The notes below the pieces were generated by a model. It was not told where the DNA came from, did no database searches, and saw nothing but the letters and a program-made list of their open reading frames with translations. A DNA stretch of 64,000 nucleotides, taken from contig JAMDHS010000014.1 of the NCBI GenBank assembly GCA_029717555.1, positions 1 to 64,000 on the forward strand, written 5' to 3'. Made by a program: the position numbers and the translations under genes. Source of the DNA: Peribolospora baueri (taxonomy: Eukaryota; Basidiomycota; Peribolosporomycetes; Peribolosporales; Peribolosporaceae). Shown here in pieces: positions 23,801 to 33,859 of this stretch (its first letter is position 1; each line of letters opens with the position of its first letter).

Positions 23801-24095
23801 GGTGGAGGGCGTGACATGGCTGGTGATGTGCCGTCGAGGCGAGAGCGGAGGTGGGCAACATGGCGACCTTTGCTGAGAGCTGAGCGGGAGCGACGCGAAC
23901 GACGGCCTCGTCGGGACGCTGACGCTCCGAGCGCGGTATCGAAGAGTCGTCGGCGGCGGCGGGCGAGGCAACGGCGACGCCGACGCCGACGCCGCCTCCA
24001 GGCTGACCGCTACTGCTACTGCTACTACCTCCGCCACTATTAGGACTACTGCTGCCTCCCTCATCGCCCCCGGAGTCGTGGGATGACGAAGACAT
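20820..24095 (-). CDS. Large intrinsically disordered Ser/Pro/acidic protein, unknown function
   Basis: One uninterrupted frame of 1091 residues, far longer than chance even at this GC content. It is dominated by Ser, Pro, Gly and Asp/Glu runs. Local His-rich (near 95-105), Arg-rich and acidic stretches occur. The most ordered-looking block is at about residues 660-710: RTRHSVHFSPGPPQSFKAHS, then PVDYDRSSCPVSNRLSRKDV, then EEMRELNVELGLLPG. SVHF resembles an RVxF-type phosphatase-1 docking site, but the spacing to the basic residues is not ideal. I do not recognise a family. No intron is needed; the ATG at 24095 is the first in frame. It could be a signalling scaffold or regulator; that is speculation. 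Confidence 0.75.
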   Translation of the reverse strand: MSSSSHDSGGDEGGSSSPNSGGGSSSSSSGQPGGGVGVGVAVASPAAADDSSIPRSERQRPDEAVVRVAPAQLSAKVAMLPTSALASTAHHQPCHALHHHHTHSPSTPTVAQLHAHSALHPRTPHSDKEYTTCPLSASAGFGSIPSASTAPSVPPSPSLDYSYSSSVPDSPVSFTSISSLGSAYSLNGRRLDEELDDLSELECVEETEEEDVEREDKGKQDTDRGEGAPHSTLDGSMVDRPTCPHGALANGAAVPPSSCCVMGLSLALEVVKEVPEESLESPGNAPPSPALPSARSLSQALRHDGEGHSPPSESALVRDARQPDATLPISYEEGGDKDEEGKDKHDAPVDASSAPSLASAKPSSLSRSRDFKSVGAARHRRSTPPAHRFRHRHAEPSPSRLPSSSAVVGPVPAIAAASSSIAGPLITALERVVGEDGLSGLTIHSSAPPSHPPAVRMSPCSSNGQPSPASPAPPVSSLAGKEAVDDVHHSRPFSSPKPTVTDTADGEMDETGYEEEDEDEEDEAADTTPTSSIVVVRNEAATARGHPGGRNEVEGEESAPRSPEQQTFWATIEVEPRDFLHERQAEAHKVPLLGRPPLRPSLRHGKGRNNSSSGQGSPSPAVHSSADSTRSSTPDSASAACPGGGGNSSGGSRTSSFRSERRGRTRHSVHFSPGPPQSFKAHSPVDYDRSSCPVSNRLSRKDVEEMRELNVELGLLPGCANSNDPSDADDPACSSCSSSTTNAALFPPVPVRRRRRNSSSSVSPDRVTAAGNGCGWSAAVIRPKAATPPERLSEMTLFGDEGEDDDDEAASRRWGNGEEDDVDRGRAGRPGVVKGLGPLHGGTSDGRLRGGSAVGSSDTSCSPDAPSSTTSSGGGEEECDGEEEEEEDDGRRSRSASPGRTGLASIAGHHQSSSWTGGCGGSPHRASANGLLSPRSPCFGPRSSPRGGAAANSALRAAAARWGHEKVPSLPGTPSPTSTRFPRGAGEDGGHELGHGGGVTNLDALSVASSAGAPHPFASSSSSSNSSSCPSPPPSSSSCSPSRGPTSSAFASASGPFSSSCGVDGGRPPASPYESGYGSLGGFGSEYDMLG

Positions 24096-25453
24096 GACGG
24101 GGAAGAGGAGAGAAACAGGGAGCGGCGGCAGGGAGGGTGTCGCAAAAGGGCGTGGGCGAGGGGAGAAAAAAAAAAAGAAAAAGGAAAAAAAAAAAAAGAA
24201 AGGCGACGAGGAAGGGGGTTATCGAAGGGTCAGATCCATCCTACCGACGGCCTTCTAACGGACGTCGAGAGAGGGGGAGAGAATGGTAGGCAGTCGGGGT
24301 AGAGGGAGGGGTAGGGAGAGGGGGCCACAGTCAATGAATTGAATGCAATGTCAATGTCAATGGTCTGGGCGAGGGAGGCGGGGAGCGAGGGATAAAGAAA
24401 AGAAAACTGAGGGCGTGGAGAGGCTCGGCGCCATCGAAGGGTGCGAGGGGCGAGGAGTGTTGGTGGGAGGAGGGTAAAGGAGAGATTGAGATGGGTGGGA
24501 GGTCGAGGTGATGGTGAGGGTGCGGTGAATGCGGCGACGGTGACGGTGCAGGCGACCGGCAGGGACGGGACGGCGGCAAGCAGCGCAGGCCGCGAGCGAC
24601 GGAGGGAGGCGGTGGAGGCGGTCGTCGGCAGTGGGGCCGTCGAATGGTCATCGCCGTCGGGGCCCTCATCCCCGCCTTTGTTCGCTTTACTCCGCCACCC
24701 CAGTTTCCTCACCGCGTGAGCCGCCACGCGAGCGTACAACAGCCGCTCACCGCCGAGCACAAAGGGATGACAGGATAGGATAGGATAAGATAGGTTAGAC
24801 GGAACGCTGAAAAGGGAAAGAAAAGAGAGCGGCCGGCGGGGAAAGAGAACGAAACGGACTGGCTGGCGCAACTGCCCACTGCCTGGTTTGGGCATATCCA
24901 CGCCACCACGTCCCGCACCTCCTCCGATCCATGACGCCATGCAGCCCCGTCCAAGCGATTCCGAGCGACAACCGGCGTCCCCACGACCTGCCAGACGGTC
25001 GATCGACACGGCTGCGCCCGCCACGCTAGCTCTTCCGTTCCGGACGTCTAAACTCATCCATCCGTGCGAGGCCTTCTGTGCGATGCGAGGTAGCTACGTA
25101 ATAGACATGCGCAATGACGCCCGACGGAGAAAGAAAGAGAAAAAGGAGGAAAGAAAGGAGGAAAGAACAAAAAGACGACGCTGCAGTCGTCACTGCCAGC
25201 TTGGCCCGCCAACGTACGCAACATGCGTAGCTCGATTCTAAGGCCTCCTGCGTCCGTTACTGACGTAACTTTGGCGTCTAAAGGTCGTCGTCTCCTTTCC
25301 CCCCCTCAAATCGCCTTTCCTCCATCTCAAACCGACGCCGACGGCAGTCCGTTCCGACACATGCCTACGTGCTACCTCCGGCATAGGCCCAGGCCCATCT
25401 CTCTCCCCAGCCCCTTATGCTCCGCGCCCTCCTTCCTCTCCTTTGTCTCCCGC
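24096..25453. promoter_or_regulatory. Intergenic region between tandem minus-strand genes
   Basis: 1.36 kb with no supported gene. It holds the promoter of the gene starting at 24095 and the 3' UTR of PBDC1. Purine-rich A-tracts occur at about 24167-24203. A 275-residue minus frame at 24230-25057 is low-complexity and shows no domain. Confidence 0.5.
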
Positions 25454-27154
25454 CTACTTGTCCTCCTCCTCCTTCGCCTTGGCCTCTGCCGCCTCCTCCC
25501 TCTCCTTGGCCTCCTGCTCGGTCTTGGGCTGCGTGCAGACAGAGGATGAAGTCAAGAGAAAAGCAGAGCCAAAAAAGCGAATAGCGAGTTCAGATGGTCG
25601 GTCTCCGTCGGTGAAGAACAGCGCTCGTACGCGACAAGTACACCCCCTCGAAAACACCCCGGGTCAAGGGGCGAGACGACGGCATCCGTGGAGGCACGTC
25701 ATTTCGCTCGTTTCCCAAAGAGGAATTGCACGCCGGAACGAGTGGCCTGATAGGCGGAGCATCAGCTCACTCACCTTAATCCAATCGTTCAGGCCGCGAC
25801 GGAGACGGGCGATCTCGAAGACGTAAAACTGCCCGCAGCGGAAGGACAGACCATCAGTTCAAATTCGAAAAACTCGGCGAAACGACAGTGTCCGTCTCGA
25901 ACGACAACAACCAGCGAGACTCACTTGCATACGGGTGACTGGAGGTTATAAAAAAGAAGCGGGGGCGAGAAGAATGATCAAGCCATGTCTGGCCTCTTAG
26001 TTTTCCCCGAACTGGCGGCCAGCGATGGCTTTCCCTCTCAACTCGTCCATCAAGCTTTGGCTCTCCTTGTCCAAGACTTGACCTTCAACCCACTCCTATC
26101 CATCACGAACGCGACCTCGGCGAGAGCTACTCACCGAACATGGTGTTGAACTGCGTGTACTCGTCCGAGGCATCCGTTCTTATGAGCGTGCCAAAATTGA
26201 AGTCTTGGACTATATGCGTCCGGAAAATACAGGCGAGCGGAAGTGAAAGCAGAAAAAAAACGAGATAAAGCGCGGCAAATGGGTTCGCGTTAGCAGTCTC
26301 CTTCTGTCGTTTAAGAAGCTCAGCCTCGATGAGTGCGTGCCAGCGTCCATACATCCTCGAACAACGAACACCCACCCTTCCCCTCATACCGATTAATGAA
26401 ATCTCTCCACCTCTCCTTGCCCTCCTTGGACTTCATCGCCTCCTCATTGACCTTTTGGATGCCTTCGTTGTTGTCCTTAAACTCGGGGAAGGTGTTGAGG
26501 AAATCTTCATAGATCTCGTCGTCGATCCTGAGCCGAAGGAGGTCGAGAAGAAACACGGCAAAGGAAGAAGGGACGGGGTGAGGGGGGACAGCGGAACAGA
26601 TGGGTCTCCCTGGCCTTTCTCGTCCCACAGAGATCGCTCACAACTCACTTGGTCAACCGAAGCCTGGACGGCTCGACCTTTTCGAGGAGGTTCCAGTACG
26701 TCTGCGCATGCTCGACGCACTTGACCGCCATCTGCTTCTCAATCTGGCCGTGTCCGGAAGGGAAACGAGAGTGCGACGGGAAGAAAAAGTGGGAATGATG
26801 TAGGCGATTCGACTTGGCAGTCCGGTTTGGCTAGCTGGAGCGGACCAGAACCTGTTCAAAGCGTGAATGTAGACACTCACGTCGGGCTGGCCAAGAGCAC
26901 GTAGTCGTCCAGAGTAGAAAGGGTAACAAAACAAAGACAAGAGTCAGCGAGCCTGAAACTCCAAATACCGCAGCAAACATCTGTCATTCGAGTGTCCTTC
27001 CCCCGCGCCCCTTTACTGCTGACCGCCAACTTCACCTCTTCCAGTGGCTCGACTCGGTACGGAAGGAGTTGCCCCCAGAAGCCAAGCAGAGCGGGAGAAG
27101 ACAAGTTCTTACCAAGTTCTGCGCCTTGTTAGGATCAAAGGTTCCCATCGACAT
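25454..27154 (-). CDS. PBDC1: PBDC1 / YPL225W (Chp1) family protein, putative eEF1A chaperone
   Basis: Eight minus-strand exons: 27113-27154, 26881-26886, 26649-26743, 26376-26527, 26135-26209, 25925-25938, 25775-25828, 25454-25528; 170 residues. Family blocks: KQMAVKCVEHAQTYWNLLEK, RLTKIDDEIYEDFLNTFPEF, KERWRDFINRYEGKVQDFNF then GTLIRTDASDEYTQ, and FYVFEIARLRRGLNDWIK, all closely matching yeast YPL225W. The tail is charged and helical (EAKEREEAAEAKAKEEEDK). Recent work describes the yeast protein as a ribosome-associated chaperone for eEF1A folding; human PBDC1 is its orthologue. Exon 2 is six bases (CCC GAC, Pro-Asp) between consensus AG and GTGAGT, and exon 6 is fourteen bases. A second in-frame ATG lies two codons downstream of the chosen start. 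Confidence 0.9.
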
Positions 27155-28723
27155 CTTGTTGGTCAGTGGGGAGTCAAAACTGTGGGAAGGGCCTGTTTGA
27201 GAGGGACGGGGGTTTCGCTGCTGGGGTAGGAGAAGTTGATTGGGCGGATGGTCCCGCGGCCGTTAAAAACAGATCGGCGGGGTTGAGGCCAAAGGAGCGC
27301 CTGACGAGGCGGTGGAGGACCTGTGGGCGGAACAGTGGTAGAAGATAGTGAGAGTGGTATGGTCTTGGTGGGACGAGAGAGAGCAGAGCGGTGGATGACG
27401 GCTCCCCAGGGCCCCATTCTTCGGGCGGTGACGACCTCCGCAAGCACGCGCAGGCGAATCACGTGGGATTCACGTGCTCTTTGCGAAGCTTCATTGGCTG
27501 ACAGCGATATGCGTTCGTCTTCGTCGGCTTGCGGCGCTCCTTTGCACAGATACAGGAGACCACTTCGAGAACACCTCCCAAACGGATGTGCTCGCCGCCA
27601 ACGAGCGGCTGTTATTGTTCTGGGGTGACTCTGCGTGGCAGAGAGGAGATGTACACGCCATTCTAGTCCATCGATCGCACCAGCCAAATGCAGCACAGTA
27701 AAAGGTGTAGTAGCATGTCGGTCGTCCGCCTTTTCTGATTACAGACTTGTTTCAGCGCAAGCCTCTGTGCTCGACATCTTTCGACTACGGTAAATCCCGC
27801 GATCTGCTCGTCCCCTCGACCTGGTTCTCCGCCCCAAGGCCCTCGCGAGGCCCTCGAGGACTGAACAGGCACGCCGTCCGCCCGACGATCCATTTGTGCT
27901 CCTTGTTTGCGAGTTCGCCGGTGCGTCCGCGGGTGCGGGTGCGGGTGAAGGCAAGGTGGTGTATTCCGGCAGCTGGTGCGTAACGATAGCCGAGACGAGG
28001 GGCCGCGAAGAGAGGATGGAGAGACACAGGAGGCGAGGTTCGTGAGCCAGGTATTGCCTAGTCGACCGCCTCGCGCGGCAGACCTGGCTCGACCAATCTT
28101 GGGCTTCCGGCTGGAGTGGAAATAAACCCACCTAGGGATCTCTCTCCCGCTCCCGTGTCATGCTTTTCGTCTCCTTCGTCTCCTCGCGAAGAGAGTTGCG
28201 GTATGCCGCCACTTCTGTGATGCTGCCCATGTCGGACTCTGTTATGTCGGTGGGGGGTCCCTGCTGGGGGGGTTTGTGTCTGTAGACGCCGACCGCCTTC
28301 ATCCGGTCTCGGTGCGAGGCCTTATAAAGTCGAAGCATGGGCGCTGAGCGACCGACGCCAGGTGTGAAGACGACTGTCGCAGCGGTGTGACTCAAACGAC
28401 GGTGCCATGAACAGATCGAGTCACGCCGCGTCGTGGCCTGGCGTTGCAGGGCTCGCGATCCGTTGGCGCTTGCTCACTCGGCACGGGTGACCAGAGGGTG
28501 CACCACCTTTGCGCTAGAAGTGCGGATTGGGACAAGGAGATAAATGATGCCAGTATCCATCGAGACCACCGGAAACACGAAGACATGGGTCTACAGACGA
28601 GCGGAGTGCGCCGCTCTACGCCCGCCCGTGCCCGACAGAAAAGAAAAAAGCCTATAACGAAGGTGGACAAGCAACGGACGGCAAGACGCCCCACTCGCCG
28701 TCAGAGTGACAGCTCCGCCGAGC
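27155..28723. promoter_or_regulatory. Intergenic region upstream of PBDC1
   Basis: 1.57 kb holding the PBDC1 promoter and the 3' UTR of MKT1. An 87-residue minus-strand frame at 28132-28395 (containing MLRLYKASHRDRMKAVGVYR) has reasonable codon composition, but I recognise no family, so it is not called. No other gene is supported. Confidence 0.45.
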
Positions 28724-31700
28724 TCAGACCACCTTCATGGGCTTAAGCCACTCGTTCGCCGTCTCGAATCGCCGCGCCACGTCCGGACTGAGCGCATTCT
28801 CGTCTTTCAGCGTCCGGACCACGATGAGCATCTGAGGGAAGGATTGCACGCGTGGGAGATGGCAGAGGGATCGATTAGCGAACGAGTCAAGTGCCTTGAA
28901 AGCAGGTCGGAGGCCGGCGGCCGCCTTCGCACTCCCACAACCAACGACGAAGACGATAGTGACACGCACCGAATCCCAGAACCGGAAGCCGCGCTTCACC
29001 TCCGCCCTCACGTCCTTGACATTGGTGAAAGTGCTGTTGCCAAGCAAATCCAGGACGGTGTCCTTGGCGACCTTCACCTCCTGCCCATCCGCATCCTCCG
29101 GCTTGACCCAGTCTCCGACGAACGTGCGCAGTCCCTCGAAGTAGCACTTGATCACGACACCCAGTCCCGTGTTGGTATCCGCGGTGAACGGCAAAGAGAG
29201 CGCAATGTCCAAGTAGTCATCCCGGTTTCGTCGAGCGTCGCCGCGGAGAAGCATCGACATCGCTGTCATCTCGACGAGAGAGCGGAGGGAGCGGTTAAGC
29301 GACTTGACGAACGAGTTGAAGATCAGCAGTTCTCGCGACAGAGGGCCGTTCCATGGTTGGGGCTGTTCGACGGATGGGAAGAGAAACAGAGAGGCTTGTA
29401 AGCGCAGTGAATACGAGGTAAATACGAGCACCGTCATTGCTGGCCATGCTCACCTTGAACGACATGGGCAGCAGGCTCATGGTCCTCATAACCAACACCA
29501 TACTGCTCTTTTCGTCATCTTAAACGAGGACAACGACGCCGTCAGCAATGTGCTGTTAACCGACATGGTCGCCGAGGGAGAAGAAAGGGGAGAAAACGAT
29601 AGCCCACACAAAACTTACCAGTACCCATATACGGTCCACCGCTCCACATCGTGTTCCCATACCAGTTCGCATGCAGCACGCCAGCGCGCAATAACTCAAT
29701 GGCCGTGAACAGAGGCTCCTGAAGCTTGTCGTTAAGTCGAGAGGCTTTGAGGCCGAGATGCAGGGCGCGGGCGTATGGTGTGTGCAGGTGAGAGTGGCTC
29801 AAAAACCTGAAACGGAGAGGGGTTTCAACGTTAGCGGGTTCTTCAAACCGACGGCGTATAAGCTAAAACCCTATCAAAAATAACGACTCACCCTCGCAGT
29901 TCGAGCATCCTCCAGATCACGTTCGCCACGACCTCGTCTTTCTTCTCCAGTTGCTGAACGAATTAAAGGTTCATGTCCGATCAGTCTCCCAGCGCATGGT
30001 ATTTCACTACTTGTACGCGCGTAGCCCCAGACGTTTGATGGGCTCACTCTGTCAGCCCGTTTCGGCGTCTTTGTTCGTGCTGCCAGTTGCTCCGTCTTCG
30101 TCGCGCCCAAACACAAAGCAATATCTATCGTCGATGACTATCTCCAACCGGAAGAGAAAAAATTGTCAGCGCTCAACACCTCTGAGACTTTGCGCCGGTT
30201 ATTTTAAGCTCACTCACGTTCTGTGTCCTCAACTCGTCCTCCACGACCGGAACGGGTACGTTCCACTTGTTGATGCTGTCAACAAGTTGGAGCGTCGCCT
30301 GGGACGCGTAAGGAATCGTGCGCTCGGCGTTGGGCTCGAAGTAATACACCGCCGCCTGACGAAGCACACCGCGGGATAGGCGAAGCGGAGTCAGTACCTA
30401 CTTACCGGTCCTCTAGGCACGCTTACAAGTTGGAAACGCGTGCCGCGACTCACCACTCTCTTTTGCGTCCAGAACCCGTTCAGCGCGCTACTCGCGAGCG
30501 CCAAAGCGAGGCACCGCGGGCTGCTGGGCGACTCGGTCAAGTACTCCTTGACGAACCTGCGATAGTCTTCAGTCTCCCCATTGCACAACGGCGCGTTCTC
30601 GATCACATAGCCTGTGGCGAGCGTGTTCAGCACCTGATACCCCACAAGACCACGGCAGAGGTGCAGGAAGACTTCATCGGGGAAGCGGTGCGAGAAAATT
30701 TCGTGCAGGTCGCTCGGTACGTCGGCAGCCGTGAGCGCTGGTGCCGGCCGACCTGGTTGACTGAAGGAAGCGGCACCGGCGCCTCCGGCAGGAGTGGACG
30801 TCGCTGAAGAAGGAGTGGAATGGGGAAGGGGCGTGGCGAGCGGCAAAGGAAGAACGCGACCTTCCTCGGCTGGCAAAACGAGGTTGAACTTGATCATGCA
30901 CCGGTTACGACAGAACTGGTCAACATATCCGCTCGCCTTGACACCGGGGTGTTCGGAATGGGCCATGACAACCGCGAAACCGTTCTTGTATTGTCGGACG
31001 AGGTCGACGCAAGCCTTGAAGGCGAAGTTGTCGGAGATGGGGGGGAAGGTCTGGCAGAACTCGAATCCGGCGAGGAGGGAGAGGTCGAGGAACTGGTCGT
31101 CGGAAACGTGCAGGTCGGCGAGGATCTCGCGCTTGGAGGCGAAGAAGATGGTTGGCTTGGCAGTGTTGAAGTTAATGTCGAGGATGACCCTATCCATGCC
31201 TTCGAAGAGGAAAAGTTCGTTCGCTGCATACATCGAGTGGACATACGACTTGGAGTGTCGCTCCAGTGAAACGAGCTGTGACCGCGGGAACAGCACAGTC
31301 AGGGATGAGAGAAAGGCCCGTTTCCTCGCTGGAACTCTCAAAGGAAATATGGCTCAGCTCACCTGACCCCATGAAACATAAGGTGCGACGATGAACTCGA
31401 CGGTCCGATGCCTGAAGCACCGCAAGATAGCCCGAAACAGATCCGGCTGGAAGACATTGCTGATAGAGCTCAAAAGCTGCGTGGCCTGCTCGTTCTGCCC
31501 GGCCTCGTACGCCTTCCACGCGCGCTCACGGAGCGAGATCCTCCCATCGTCGTACGTGAACGGTCGCTGTTTCTTCGCCGGAGGGATGCCCATGAACACA
31601 AACACAGGCTTGATACGGGCCTTGTCCAGAACTCGTAGATCCTCCTCAATGTGGTGGATCAGCGCGAGCGGCTGGCCGCCGAGCGCTGCGACGAGGGGTT

Positions 31701-31957
31701 CGCGGGTGGATGGGGAGGTGAGGAGCTTCTTAAGATATGTCTGCATGTCGATGCCCAGTCGGGTGTCCTTGAGGGCGGAGAGAGGCGCCTCCCGCACGAG
31801 CTTGCGCTCCGAGATAAACTCTGAGTGCGACCAGCGTATCCATTCAGCAGAACCAAGAGGACAAGTGAGTACGAAGATGGGGCACGCGATTACCTAGATG
31901 CGCGCCTGGCAGGCTCGCGTGTACACCACACTCACTGTCCAAGTGACGGATGCCCAT
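28724..31957 (-). CDS. MKT1: Mkt1-like post-transcriptional regulator (XPG/FEN1-fold, probably non-nuclease)
   Basis: Nine minus-strand exons: 31936-31957, 31363-31820, 30454-31275, 30218-30355, 29892-29953, 29619-29806, 29454-29518, 28970-29362, 28724-28831; 751 residues. The N-terminus MGIRHLDKFISERKLV followed by LGIDMQTYLKKLL matches the XPG-N-like start of Mkt1. The XPG-I-like part contains VAPYVSWGQLVSLER and MDRVILDINF. The Mkt1-specific C-terminal part includes DLHEIFSHRFPDEVFLHLCR, LNGFWTQKRV, ANVIWRMLELRGFLSHSH and YGNTMWSGGPYMGT. Yeast Mkt1 works with Pbp1 to control HO and nuclear-encoded mitochondrial mRNAs in the cytoplasm. Length is close to the yeast protein (830). An unconserved Pro/Ser/Ala linker lies in exon 3. 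Orthology is well supported; mRNA targets cannot be inferred. Confidence 0.92.
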
Positions 31958-32350
31958 CTTGCCTCGGCCTTCGCCTCACGTTGAATGTCCTGGAGAGCTT
32001 GTTTCGAGTGCTGATCGAGCGATGTACAAAGAAGCAGGAAGGAATGTTCAAGCTGGTTGCGTTGAATGCTTGCTGTTGTCCACGCCGGAAGAAGCCGTCG
32101 GAGCGTTGGAGGCCCGTGAACATCGACTCCCACCAAAGCTAGGGTTATCAGCCCCCGCGCAACACGCGCTCGACTCGCGACCTCGGAAGGGCACTTCGAT
32201 AGGCTATGGCAATGTGGGTACAGCAGACGCGTAAGCTGTGTATCTTGTCCGTGGCACACGGCGAAAGTATTTTACAAGTCTGAGTATCGTCTTCCCATTT
32301 CCCGAGTCATAACACTGTGCTGACTAGACGACAACCCACTCCACAACCGC
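31958..32350. promoter_or_regulatory. Short spacer: MKT1 promoter and SMB1 3' UTR
   Basis: 393 bases between the MKT1 start and the SMB1 stop, both on the minus strand. No further gene or distinct element is seen. Confidence 0.6.
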
Positions 32351-33552
32351 TTATTGCGCACCAGGGGGACGCATGGGGAACCTGTGATGAACAAAAACCG
32401 GCAAGGTGAGCCAAGACTGCATTATGAAAAAAATCAGCTAGGATACTTACCCTGGAGGCGGCCTGAACTGTTGGCCAGGAGGGCCCGGGGGGAACACGCC
32501 CGGAGGTCCGCCAGCAGGGAACCCGGCTGTGATCAAGTCAGAGACATGAACAAACAAGATTATGATGAGTGAAACTGATCGACCTCCAAAATAATTATAC
32601 CAGTCTACTCACGAGGTGGCCTGCCGTACATGCCCGGCGGCGGACCGGGCATACCGGGCGGGAACTGACCAGGCATACCGGGCATACCTGGAGGCATAGG
32701 CGGACGACCGTACGCCATGGGCCGCGCTTGCATCATCGGAGGAGGCACGCCAGCTTATTAAAAACAGGAAATGGATATCGCGGTGAGCAAATGTCGTCCG
32801 AATATGGAGAGCCACGAGACTGACATAAGAAAGAAAAAGAACTCACCAGGAGGCACCATACCGATTCCACGACCAGCCGGCATGCCTTTACCCGGGCCAG
32901 GGGCGAGCTGGTTGAAAGGAAGGATAAAAGTAAGTAAAGTAAGATATAGCTAACGTCGGGTTCAGTGCAGAAATTAGAAGAGGCGGCTCGAGGAGCTTGC
33001 TCACGTTCATCTTCCTGTCGGCATCAGTAGACGGCGGCGGCCCCTCCACTGTCAAGCTAACGATGGTCTCTCCTCGCAAAATGATGAGACCCAACGTGCG
33101 CTTCATCTCCGGCTCCGGAGCCTTGACCTCGTCCTCGTCATCCTCGTCCTTCGCATCCGCATCGCCCCCCTCCGCCTTGGCCTTTTTTCCCTTGCGCTTG
33201 ATCTTCCGGAACTCCTCCGTGTCAGCAAGCACCAGGTTCATGTGCTTGTCAAAAGCCAGCATTTGGCCTGTGAGCTGACGCGAATCGGAGCTGCAAGAGG
33301 ACGGTAACAACAAGGGTTAGACCAAATGAGGTATCTCGTCAAGGAGCATTAAAGTCGCGCAAGCGAGTGACTTACAGGGTAACCCGCAGGCGATAGTTAA
33401 TGAGCGACATCATCTTGCCGCCTTTTGTCTTTGAGGGTGCCTGTCAAACGACAGCGACGAACCATGGAGCCAAGTCGTTAGCCCAAACATCCATCCACCC
33501 GCCCTCCGCAAGGCCCAACTGCGAGCGAGAACATCGTGCGGCCTCTCACCAT
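32351..33552 (-). CDS. SMB1: Spliceosomal Sm core protein SmB/B'
   Basis: Seven minus-strand exons: 33550-33552, 33376-33440, 33005-33290, 32847-32907, 32613-32753, 32451-32526, 32351-32381; 220 residues. After [20 protein letters not shown] comes Sm1 ([20 protein letters not shown]), an acidic/Lys insert ([15 protein letters not shown]), and Sm2 ([20 protein letters not shown]). The C-terminal tail has PGM, PGP and PPG repeats ending MRPPGAQ, as in SmB/B'. SmB joins the heptameric Sm ring on U1, U2, U4 and U5 snRNAs in the nucleus. The first coding exon is only the ATG, spliced to GCACCC; skipping that intron would require starting at the later MM. It is divergent from RPL11 across 307 bases. 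Confidence 0.94.
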
Positions 33553-33859
33553 CTTGACTGGATTGGACTGTCCGTGATCGAGGACGCCGTGACGGAGATC
33601 GTGACCGACTGGCGACGAGAACCTCGCGGGGATGGCATGCAGTCGCGCCGCAGCCTGATCACGTGCAAACGTGAGAATATATTTACATCACATGATCATA
33701 TAACCCTATCCTTTTGCACTCGCTTTCTAGGGTTACAAAACTGTGTAGCCCTGCGGCGATCGCGTCGGGACAGCGGTGAGCATCGTAGAAGTCACTCTCG
33801 TCCACCTTCTGCAACATATCCGGCGGTGTCATTATATACGTTCCCGCGGCAACTTCAAG
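33553..33859. promoter_or_regulatory. Shared divergent promoter of SMB1 and RPL11
   Basis: The 307 bases separate the start codons of SMB1 (-) and RPL11 (+). An AT-rich patch (33671-33703) borders an inverted telobox pair. The intergenic sequence is compact for this window, where most spacers exceed 700 bases, and must drive two highly expressed genes of RNA metabolism. Confidence 0.75.
33702..33734. promoter_or_regulatory. Inverted telobox-like pair AACCCTA ... TAGGGTT
   Basis: AACCCTA at 33702-33708 and its exact inverted repeat TAGGGTT at 33728-33734, spaced by 19 bases. Telobox-type TAGGGTT motifs are known in ribosomal-protein gene promoters of fungi, where Tbf1/Rap1-like Myb factors bind. 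The pair sits about 125-160 bases upstream of the RPL11 ATG and about 150-180 from the SMB1 ATG, so one site pair may serve both genes. Factor identity is inference. Confidence 0.6.

Noticed and set aside
24230-25057. 275-residue minus-strand open frame
   Set aside because: Low-complexity Ser/Pro/Leu sequence from a pyrimidine-rich strand with no recognisable motif or splice structure.
28132-28395. 87-residue minus-strand open frame with plausible codon use
   Set aside because: No family recognised, no signal or domain, and frames of this size are common by chance at this GC content; left as a possibility only.
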